Origin: an uncultured Bacteroidales bacterium | GTDB lineage: Bacteria > Bacteroidota > Bacteroidia > Bacteroidales > P3 | Direction of reading: 5' to 3' | Assembly (NCBI GenBank): GCA_905234695.1 | Contig: CAJOHZ010000017.1 | Span: forward strand, 1 to 36,864 | DNA length: 36,864 bases | In this document: one piece after another, positions 14,103 to 25,000 of the stretch | Layout: every line of letters begins with the position of its first letter | Position numbering within the stretch: the stretch's first letter is position 1 | Notes under the pieces: model-generated | What the model was told of the DNA's origin: nothing | What the model saw: only the letters and a program-made list of their open reading frames with translations | The model's database searches: none | Made by a program: the position numbers and the translations under genes

Positions 14103-15587
14103 ATGCAACCTTTACTCGTATACAATACGCTCTCCCGCCAGAAAGAACTTTTCCAGCCCCTCACACCGGGACGCGTGGGCATGTATGTGTGCGGCCCCAC
14201 CGTCTATGGCGACGGCCATCTGGGACACGCCCGCCCTGCCATCACGTTCGATGTGCTGTATAGATATTTGGTCCATCTAGGGTACAAAGTGCGCTACGTG
14301 CGCAACATCACCGATGTGGGACATCTGGAACACGATGCCGACGACGGTGAGGACAAGATTGCCAAGAAGGCACGCCTGGAGCAACTGGAACCCATGGAGG
14401 TGGCGCAATACTACACCAACCGCTACCATGCCGCCATGGAGCGGCTCAACGTGTTGCCCCCAAGCATTGAACCCCATGCCTCGGGGCATATCATCGAACA
14501 GATTGAGCTGGTGAAGAAGATTCTCGATGCCGGTTATGCCTATGTGAGCAACGGCAGCGTCTATTTCGACCTGCGCAAATACCAGGAGCATTTCCGTTGC
14601 TACGGGCGCCTCAGCGGCCGCGTCATTGACGAGATGCTCTCCACCACCCGCGACCTCGACGGGCAGACCGAGAAACGCGACACCGCCGACTTCGCCCTGT
14701 GGAAGAAGGCATCGCCCGAGCACATCATGCGGTGGCCTTCGCCCTGGAGCGACGGCTTCCCCGGCTGGCATACCGAATGCACTGCTATGGGCACCAAGTA
14801 CTTGGGAGAAACCTTCGACATCCACGGCGGCGGCATGGACCTCATGTTCCCCCACCACGAGAGCGAAATCGCCCAACAGACATCCGTCTGCGGCCACGGC
14901 CCCTGCAAGTACTGGATGCACAACAACATGATTACCATCAACGGACAGAAGATGGGCAAGAGCTTGGGCAACTTCATCACCCTCGATGAGTTCTTCAACG
15001 GTAGCCACAAGGATAAAGACGGCAAAGAGATGCTGGAGCAGGCCTACAGCCCGATGACCATCCGCTTCTTCATCCTCCAGGCCCATTACCGCAGCACGGT
15101 CGATTTCAGCAACGAGGCCTTGCAGGCCGCCGAGAAGGGTTACAACCGCCTGATGCAGGCCTACAAGACCCTCGGACGGCTGACCGCATCGAAGACCTCC
15201 AGCATCGATGTGAGCGCCTACCGCCAACGCTGCTACGACGCCATGAACGACGATCTCAACACCCCCATCGTCATCAGCCACCTCTTCGACCTCGCCAAGG
15301 TGGTCAACACCGTGGCCGACCACAAGGCCACCCTCACCCAGGCCGATATCGACGAGTTGCGCGAGGTGATGGAGACTTTTATCTTCCACGTGCTCGGCCT
15401 GCGCGACGAGACCTCTGGCGACAACGCCGCCCTGGTGGATGGATTGATGCAGATGATTCTCGACATCCGCGCCAAAGCCAAGGCCGCCAAAGATTGGACC
15501 ACCAGCGACCAGCTGCGCGACAGCCTCGGCACACTGGGCATCACCGTCAAAGACGGCAAAGACGGCGCCACTTGGAGCATCGACTAG
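14103..15587 (+). CDS. cysS: Cysteinyl-tRNA synthetase
   Basis: CysS charges tRNA-Cys with cysteine in the cytosol. The 494-residue class I synthetase shows zinc ligand Cys30 in [17 protein letters not shown], the HIGH-type motif HLGH (39-42), [10 protein letters not shown] and [15 protein letters not shown] in the catalytic core, and the signature loop K283-M-G-K-S, a common variant of KMSKS. The C-terminal DALR-type anticodon region follows. Length is normal. It is the first gene after a good promoter, and the Nudix gene begins 20 nt after its stop. Confidence 0.98.
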   Translation: MQPLLVYNTLSRQKELFQPLTPGRVGMYVCGPTVYGDGHLGHARPAITFDVLYRYLVHLGYKVRYVRNITDVGHLEHDADDGEDKIAKKARLEQLEPMEVAQYYTNRYHAAMERLNVLPPSIEPHASGHIIEQIELVKKILDAGYAYVSNGSVYFDLRKYQEHFRCYGRLSGRVIDEMLSTTRDLDGQTEKRDTADFALWKKASPEHIMRWPSPWSDGFPGWHTECTAMGTKYLGETFDIHGGGMDLMFPHHESEIAQQTSVCGHGPCKYWMHNNMITINGQKMGKSLGNFITLDEFFNGSHKDKDGKEMLEQAYSPMTIRFFILQAHYRSTVDFSNEALQAAEKGYNRLMQAYKTLGRLTASKTSSIDVSAYRQRCYDAMNDDLNTPIVISHLFDLAKVVNTVADHKATLTQADIDELREVMETFIFHVLGLRDETSGDNAALVDGLMQMILDIRAKAKAAKDWTTSDQLRDSLGTLGITVKDGKDGATWSID

Positions 15588-15607
15588 AGCCATAAAGCCC
15601 ATCACCT

Positions 15608-16060
15608 ATGTACACTTATGAATATCCCCGGCCTATGGTCACCGCCGACGCGGTGGTTGTCGGGCACCACCCCGACGGCTCGCTCCACCTGTTGCTGGTG
15701 CAGCGGGGGCACGACCCCTTCCAAGGATACTGGGCCCTGCCGGGCGGATTCATGGAGATGGACGAGACTTTGGAGCAATGCGCCCGGCGCGAGTTGGCCG
15801 AAGAGACCGGCCTCGTGTACACAGGCCCGCTGCAAGAAATCCAAAGTTTCAGCACTCTCGGCCGCGACCCGCGCGGCCGCACCGTCACCGTGGCATTCCT
15901 CGCCGTGGTCGACCTCGACATCATAGCCCCCGTGCAGGGTGGCGACGACGCGGCACAGGCCCGTTGGTTTCCCCTCGAAGCACTGCCGTCGCTGGCCTTC
16001 GACCACGACGAGATTATCCAAATTGCCTTCCATAGACTCAACATAACCACTACTACATGA
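15608..16060 (+). CDS. Nudix hydrolase
   Basis: A 150-residue Nudix protein, which hydrolyses a nucleoside diphosphate linked to another group. The Nudix box GX5EX7REUXEEXGU is complete from Gly47 to Leu69 (GFMEMDE then RRELAEETGL). The protein keeps RGHDPFQGYWALPGG before the box and RDPRGRTVTVAFLA after it, a pattern seen in ADP-ribose pyrophosphatase-like and NrtR-type Nudix domains. No DNA-binding domain is attached, so an enzymatic role is more likely than a regulatory one. Its stop overlaps the start of the giant surface-protein gene (ATGA at 16057-16060), implying translational coupling. Confidence 0.93.
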   Translation: MYTYEYPRPMVTADAVVVGHHPDGSLHLLLVQRGHDPFQGYWALPGGFMEMDETLEQCARRELAEETGLVYTGPLQEIQSFSTLGRDPRGRTVTVAFLAVVDLDIIAPVQGGDDAAQARWFPLEALPSLAFDHDEIIQIAFHRLNITTTT

Positions 16061-19000
16061 TAAAACGAACTCTCCTCGTTATATTAGCGTTTCTGGCCGC
16101 CGCCGGGCTGCACGCCCAGACATTTCAGAACCACCTGCATGTGCAAAGCTGCACACAGGGACGCAGCTGGACTGCCGCACAATTGGTACAAAACACATTG
16201 GTGGGCGAAGGTGTGCAGGTGAGCAATGTGCGTTTCAACGGATCCTCCGGAGTCATCAACTGCAACGGAATCGGTACTTTCTACACTGACAACAATGCTC
16301 CCACCACCCCCATCGGCTTGCGCGAAGGCATATTAATCACCACAGGAAGCATCCAAGGCGCACCCGGCCCCAATAGCAGTGCCCGTCTCACCACCAACTA
16401 CTCCTGCACCAGCCATCCCGATCCTGCCCTCATCCCTTTGACAGGAGATAACACATCGACACTCTTCCATTGCTCTGTATTGGAATTCGACTTCATTCCA
16501 CAAACCGACAGTGTAGGATTCCGATATGTCTTTGCCTCCGAAGAATATCCCGAATACACAGAGGAAAGTTTCAATGATATTTTCGCATTCTTTGTCTCGG
16601 GCCCCAATCCCAACGGAGGGAACTACCTCGACACCAATATCGCCAAGATACCAGGCACCAACCAGCCCGTCAGCATCCACACCATCAATGACTACACCAA
16701 TGACAGCTACTACATCGACAACTACCCAAGACAAGCTGCCGCCCGAGATACCCTGCAAATCGAGTACGACGGATTCACAACAGTACTGACAGCCTACGTA
16801 CATGTGATACCCTGCTCGACATATCATCTACGCATCAGCCTTTCGGACGTGAACGACTCGACTTTCGACAGCGGCGTGTTTCTGGAGGCAGGAAGCCTCT
16901 CGGCCAAGTCGCTGGATGTGTCGATGCACAGCAACAACCCTGTCAACGACGACCCATCGAAATTCTATGAGTCCTGCTGCATGGACGTGGTGGTAAAGTT
17001 GAAAAACCCCAACTCGGTACACCGCACGTTGGAGATTTTCCGCAACCATATCAACACCACCAACAGCGACTTCACCATCGAACCCAGCCTCAACGAAAAC
17101 AACACCAATCCCTCTGTCTACGATTTCCCACCCAACTGCGACTCGCTGGTGTTCCACATCTGCGGCACCCCCGACGGGATTGCCGAAGGGTTGGAACGGT
17201 TCCGCCTCGGATACCGCCTACAGGGGGAATGCAACTACCGCTTCGACACGTTGGGTGTCGTGAATGTAAACACATTCTCGCTTACCACGTCGACCTCCAA
17301 CCTCAACCATTCACCCGTCACCATCTATGCCAATGTCAATGGCGGTGTACCTCCCTACCACTACGAGTGGATTGATATGCGCAGCAACGACACCACTCAT
17401 ACCACCACCAACTCCATCAGCGTATCTCTGCAGCCCTTGCGCCAATACAAGGTGTGTGTCACCGATGCCTGTGGCAACACGCAATGCGCCACCTGTGCCG
17501 TGGGCCCGGTGCCACTGTTCATCGACACCAGCCGTGTCGAAGTTACCGTCTGTTCAGGCGATACCTACACGTTGACTGCCCCGGGAGGCTCCGGCTACCG
17601 CTGGTACTGGGGCAACAGCGCCTCCGGCACGGTACGGGGCACCAACTCCACCTACACCACACCAGCCATCACCTACGACCGCTACTTCAGCGTTGAAGCC
17701 AGCCGCGACACGCTGGGAGCTACATGGTACAACACCCGCGTATTCTACATCCGTGTAGAGGCCGCCCCGTCGATGACCTTATATAACAACGACCTAGGCA
17801 CTTCGTCGTCGGGCACCGGCACCTTCACCACCTATGCCTGCTCGGGCGATAGCGTACACCTGCGCGCCATCGGCGGCACCACCTACCGCTGGGGCAATAG
17901 TGGCGACTTCAGCAATAATTCCACCTACACGTTATTGCCCACGCTTGCCACCTCAACCAGTAGCGCAACCCAGACAACGGTACAGGTAACCGCCCGCGGC
18001 CCCGCCCCGCGCTACTGCACCACGCAACGCACCATCAACATCAATAACTACCGCTACCCGACACTGAACGCGGTGCCCGACACCAGCATCTGCACCGGCC
18101 GAACTTTCACATTGCGGGCGTCGCCAATCAGCGCATCAGGGGTCACCTACCGCTATTCGGTGCAGACGGGCTCCCCCACCAGCTGGACCTCCACCGGTCG
18201 CTGGCAGAATCTGTCAACCAATACTGACAATTGGTACGTCGTCTACGCCTCATCGGGAAACAACCACATGTGTGTGCGCACCGACACGGTGAACGTACAC
18301 CTGTGGCCACTGCCCACCCTCACCACCAACGCATCGCCGCAGCCCGCCTGCTCGGGCGAGGCAGTGACCCTCACGGGCGGCGGAGCCTCGACCTACGTGT
18401 GGAAACAGGGGAGCACCACCCTATCATCGCAGGCCACTGCCACCATCACCCCCACCAATACCAACGCCACCACTGCCAGCACAATAAGTTATACCCTGCA
18501 GGGCACCGATGTACACGGCTGCCAAAACACCGCTACGCAGAGCGTCACTGTCCACAGTGTGCCCAACCCCCAATTGACTGTCAACCCGAACCGGGTGTGT
18601 GTGAACGGCAGTGTAAGCCTCTCTGCCACGGGTGCCCGCTTCTATAGCTGGGACAGCGTGCAGTGGACCTCTCATACCAGCGGTGCCTTCACCACCACCC
18701 GCACCGCCGCCACGATTCCCTCCACTTCATTCAGCGTATGGGGCTACAACACGCTGCAACGCTGCAACCACCGAACGACAAGTTCTGTCACAGTCTACGC
18801 ATATCCCACCGTTACCCTCACCCGCGACGATGACAGCGTCTGCGCCGGCGAGAGCACCATCCTGCGAGCCAGTGGCGCCTACGAGTACTCGATAGGCGAT
18901 ACGTTGCACTTCAGCACCACGAACACCTTCACCGTCACTCCTACCAGCCCAGGGACGACATACACCGTATATGGCCGCAACCAACAGCACATGTGCATCA

Positions 19001-22000
19001 GCCAAGCCACCATCCGGGTGGGTGTGCTGCAGCTGCCCTCGGTCACCCTCACCGCCTCGGCCACTGACATCTGCCAAGGAGAGAGTATCACCCTCACCGC
19101 CACGGGCGGCACTAGCTACCGCTGGTATGTGGGCAGCAGCACCACGCCGCTACCGAACCAGACTGGCAGTACGCTGACCATCAGCCCAACCTCGAACATC
19201 ATCTATGCCGTCGAGGGCGTCACCTCGGGCAACAATCCTTGCAGCAGCCGTCGCACGGTGGACTTACACGTATACAACTATCCCACCTTTACCGCCATGC
19301 CCGACACCCACATCTGTGCGGGAGGGTCCATGGTACTGCGCGCCACACCGCGGCAGGCCTCGGGCGTGACCTACTGGTACACCCTGATGGGAGGCAACGG
19401 GTCGGCACAGCAGATGGGGTCTACCGCCCAATGGACACTGACTCCACCCGACAGCTGCGCCTATATCATCCATGCCTCCACCGGCCCCAACAGCCTCTGT
19501 CAAAGAGCCGATACCGTGCAGGTGTTCCGTCATCACCTGCCCATCCTCCACACCCAGGCGGCCCCCTCCATCCTGTGCAGCGGCCAGAGTTCCCAACTGA
19601 CCGGCACGGGAGCGACAAACTATACATGGAGGCGCAACGGGAGTGCCCTCCCCAACCAACAGGGCGGCATTGTGCAAGTCAGTCCCACCAACACGAATCC
19701 CGACAGCGCCGTCTACACCTATACCTTGACCGGTTCCGATGCCTTTGGCTGCCAAAGCACCGCCACACAGAACATCTCAGTACATAGTGTGCCCAATGTG
19801 ACGCTGAACACCTCTACCCGCGATTTCTGCGTGGGCGACAACGTGCTGCGCACCGTCAGCGGCGGCCGCTACTACAGTTGGGACAGCCTCACCTGGATGG
19901 GACCCTATTCTAACGGCTACTCCGAGACGCTGCCACTGCCCACCGCCGATACGCTCACCCTACACGTATGGAGCTATACCAGCCGCAAAGCATGTAACAG
20001 CTCGGATACCCAGCAGGTGCGCATCTTCAACTACCCCGTGGTGCAAGCCCATGCCTCGGCCGACACCGTCTGCTGGGGTGAGACCGTGACACTGCACCTC
20101 TCGGGGGCGGCACAGTACTCAGTCAACGGCAGCGCCTTCTCGGCCAACAGCACTCGTACCTACACCCTGAATACCTCCACCGACTTCATTGTCCAGGGTC
20201 GACTGGCCAACGGACTATGCGTCAGCAGCGACACGGTACATGTGCATGTACTCACGCTGCCCTCTGTGACCATTACCCCCGCAGCGGCCAACATTTGCCA
20301 AGGCGACAGCATCACCCTGCAGGCCAGCAACAGCGGCAGTGGCGGCGCCAGCGGTTTCCTATGGTATGCGGGTAACAGCAGTAACCCCATCGACAACGAC
20401 AGCGGTGCAGTGCGGACAGTCCATCCCGCCGTCACCACCACCTACCGCGTGGTGGGCATCACCACCGGCAATGTGCGGTGCCGTAACGACAACACGGTGA
20501 CGATAACCGTGTTCCAGCGGCCCACCCTCACCGTGTCGCCCGACACGGCCCTCTGCCAGAACAAGACCGTCACCCTACGTGCCCAAGGCACCAGCAGCAC
20601 CCCTGCAATCCGCTACAGCTACTATGGGCACGGCCGCTTCGGAGAACAGAGCCGCACCGGCACCTCCAGCCAGACCCAATGGAGCTTCACCGTTAGCCAG
20701 CCGGGCACACAATCCTACGTCATCGCCGCCTCGACAGGTCCCGACAGCCTATGCCGCACCAGCGACACCGTACAGGTAACCGTATGGGAACTGCCTACCG
20801 TGTCCCTTACCCCGAGCCGCAACGAGATATGCCGTAACGACGGGATTGTGCTTCATGCCAGCGGAGCAGTAAACTATGACTGGCAAAGCCTGAACGGCAC
20901 CTATCAGGGAGCCGACAGCATGGCGGCGGCGCCGGCGTTGGGCAACACCATCTACACCGTCTACGGACAGGATATCCACGGCTGCCGCAACAGCGACACC
21001 ACCCGTGTCACCACATACGACTACCCCCACACCCAACTGGTGTCCGATTTCTACGACATCTGCGAAGGGGGCAGCGTGATTCTCACCGCCAGCGGCGCCC
21101 AACATTACTCTTGGAATGGCGGCACCACCTGGAACAACGCCAATCCGACCACCCATACCCACACCAACACTCGCACACTGACCGACAGCACAACAGTGTA
21201 TGTGGAAGGCTACGACGCCAGTCCCTTATGCCAGACCCGCGACTCGGTACGCATCCGAGTATACAGATACCCGACACTAACCTTTGTGGCCGACACCAAC
21301 CAGATATGTTTCGGCGACACTGTGTACCTCACCGCCGCGGGGGCCCACCAATACAGTTACGACAACGGCACGACATGGGGCACCACCACCCGCGTATCGT
21401 ACCATCCGTCGGCACCTCAGGTCTACACCTACAATGTGTGGGGGCGGAGCGAAGGACCCGGCTGCACAGTCCAACAAAATGTACAGGTGCAGGTACACCC
21501 GTTGCCTAACCTGCAGATGTCGGTCTCGAACGATGCCTTCTGCATCGACAGCACCGTTGTCATCTCAGCCACCGGTGGACAGCGTTACCGCCTGTACACG
21601 AACTACGACACCGCGACACCCCAATACTCCACCACCCATACGTGGACACGCATCCCCGACACCACAACGTTGTATACCGTCGAATGCCTGACTCAATACA
21701 ACTGCCACGCCATCGACTCACATTTGGTAACGGTGTGGACTGGCCGGTTCCGTCTCTATTGCGAAGACACCATCGTGTGCGATCGCGGCGACTTGGCCGT
21801 CAGTGCCCAGGGAATGCAGTACTATTTTTGGAACGGAAGCAGTGTTCCCGACACCCACAACGCCTATACCTTCACTGTCGACAGCAGAGACACCAACTTC
21901 TTCTCCGTCACCGTCGAGGGACGTGACTCGCACGGATGCCATGGCGAAGAGACCCTCACGGTAGGGGTCTATCCTTTGCCCGAACTGACCCTAAGTGCCG

Positions 22001-25000
22001 ACACTACAGGCACCTGCTCGGGCGGCATCGTCAACATCATGGCCCATGGGGCAAGCGAATATATCTACCATTGGAGCAGTCCAACCCCCACCGGGGATTC
22101 CATCCATTCCGCCCTTGTGACGGATACCACATGGTTCACCGTAACGGGTATTGAGGGACACCTGCGATGCAGCAGTACCGACAGCATCCAGATTGTGGCT
22201 TATCCGCTGCCGACCGTAAGGCTGGATGCCGATAAGCACGACCTATGCGACGGCGACACCGTCCTGCTCACCGCCACAGGCGCCAACCGCTACGACTGGA
22301 TAGGCAACACCAACTTCACCCTCGGCAACACCCGCGCTGACTCACCGCCGGCCGACAGCATATACACTGTCTGGGGCATCGAGGACAACTATTTCTGCAA
22401 GAATTCCGACACCACAGTGGTACATTGGTTCGGACACCCCGCCATCACCATTGCCGCCGACCGCACGAGGCTATGTGAAGGCGACTCGGCAGTGCTCACC
22501 TTCGGTGGAGCACCTTGGTATGAGGTCAACAACAGCGGCACCCTGGGCACCACCCCCCGCATGGTGGTACACCCCGACAGCACAACCGTGTACCATCTGC
22601 ATGGAGATTTACGCAATCCCCGTTTCTGCGGCAGCGACACAGCCATCACCATCGAGGTGTTCCCCATCCCCGACATTCAGGTGACTGCCGACCACACCGA
22701 AATATGCTACGGCGACACGGTACACCTCTTCGGCCACGGTGGCGCCTATTATGCCTGGCCCACCGACACCACCCACCGCAGCGACACCACGGCATTCTAT
22801 ACCCCACATGTCAGCACCACCTATCGGCTGTCGGGGACTATCCCCAACAGGCTGTGCTATAACAACGACAGCATACGTATCACCGTTTACGATCCACGGG
22901 TGCGGCTGAACCCGCAAGCATGGGAAATCTGCAATGGTGGCAGCCTCGATATCGCTGCTTCGGGGTCAGACCTCTATCGCTGGACCGATACCAGCCAGTT
23001 CACCGACAGCAGTGTCCATACCTTTGTATTCACCAACAACAGCGGCCACAGCAGCCTGAGCTACCTACATGTCACCGGCGAGACCGCCAATCACCTCTGC
23101 CAAGCCGACACCACCATCTCCATCGTGGTATATCCAGGCCCCTCCATCCATATGACCATCGAAGACCGCGACTCGATAGGACTGCGTACCTGGGAGGTCT
23201 GTGCTGGCGATAGCGTGACATTCTTCGCCTGGGGCGGCTACTTCTACCATTTCCCGGGACAGAGCGATACCTCGCGCTCAGTGCGTCACCGCTACATGCC
23301 ACCCCACACCGAAGCCGACACCTCGGTGTATGTGCTCTATGGCGAAAACTTCAACCACCAATGCAGCGGCGAGGACTCGGTGATTATCATCGTCAACCCG
23401 CTGCCCCTTTTCGACCTGACGGCTTCGGGCGTACATGCCCAACCCCTGAACAACGTGGATTCGTCGTTCCTCAACGTCTGCCAGGGCGACAGCGTGCTGC
23501 TCACCGCCCGAGGCGGCCTGCAATACAGTTGGCTGGTCCCCGGTGCCTATGGAGATGATACCTCGCGATGGGTGGTGGTGGACAGCACCACCGTCTTCGA
23601 GCTCTACGCCCGCGACCAGAAGCTGTGTATTGACCGCGACACCTTGACCGTAACGGCTTTCGCCATCCCTCAGGTGCGGCTGACCTCGCCAGACACCAAC
23701 ATCTGTCAGGGCGAGACCGTCACACTCACCGCCCACGGAGCCTCCCACTATGCTTGGGGCGCCGACACCGCCTTTACCGACACCAACGTCATCACGCTGA
23801 TGCCCATGCACGACACGGTGGTGTACGTGCGCGGCAACAACTTCAACGGCCTCTGCATCGGCGACGACAGTCTCCATATCACCGTACGCCAAGTGCCGAC
23901 CATCACAGTCAGCGCCGACCGCGAAGCCATCTGCTGGGAAGACACGGCGGTGCTATCGGTGTTATGCAGCGAGAGCACCTGGTCATGGGAGAACGGGCCC
24001 TATGTGAGCACACCCTTGGTCGTAACCCCGCACGACAGCACAATATACCATGTGACTACCCGCGCAGCCAACGGCTGTTATGCCTATGACAGCTTGCTCA
24101 TCCAGGTACGTCCCTTCTACAACGTGCGCCTCCACGGCGCAGAGGATGTATGCCGTGGCGACAGTCTCCTGTTCACTGCCACAGGAAGCACCCTATACCA
24201 GTGGGGCAGCGACACCGTGTTCACCTCCGTCAACAGCCGCTATGTGCTACCCACATCCAACCAGTATGTCATCGTGCGTGGCACCGCACGCGACTCCGTG
24301 TGCCAAAGTGCCGACTCGATATTTGTGACCGTCCGTGAACGGCCCACCCTCTATGTGGATCCTGAGACCACCACCGTCTGCTTGGGCGACAGCATCATCA
24401 TCTCCGCCTCGGGCTGCGATCAATACCGCTGGATGGAGGACACCACCTACGGCTGGCACAACGGTTACCACGTCTACTTCCCCCAACACTCGGAGACCTA
24501 TGTCGTCACCGGCAGTATGCACGGTGGCGTGTGCATCGTGACCGCCCCCATCGCCATGACCGTCATCGACACCCCGATGGTGCAGTTCGCAGGACCTACG
24601 GATATCTGTCTGGGCGACAGTGTGCGCCTCACCGCCTCGGGTGGCGAGATGTACCGCTGGACCAACAGTACCCCGTTCTCGACTTCGGGCTATTTCCACG
24701 ACAAGCCCGACACCACGGGTACCTTCACCTATCATGTAACCTCGCAGGTGCATACGCTGGCCTGCACCGGTCGCGCATCGATAGACGTGCATGTGCATCC
24801 CGTGCCCGTCGTCACATTGACGGCCGACGACAGCGTGCTCTGCCTCGGCGATGCCGTCACGCTCAGCGTCTCGGGCGCCTACCAGTATTCTTGGGATATG
24901 GGATACACCTACGGCCCCACCGACAACATGGTCTACCACCCGACCGACAGCACGCTATATACCATCTATGGTACCGACAGCATGCGGCTGTGCGCCGACA

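Noticed and set aside
14277..15605. A 442-codon open frame on the minus strand opposite cysS
   Set aside because: cysS is unambiguous on the plus strand, and the antisense frame has no motif or promoter.
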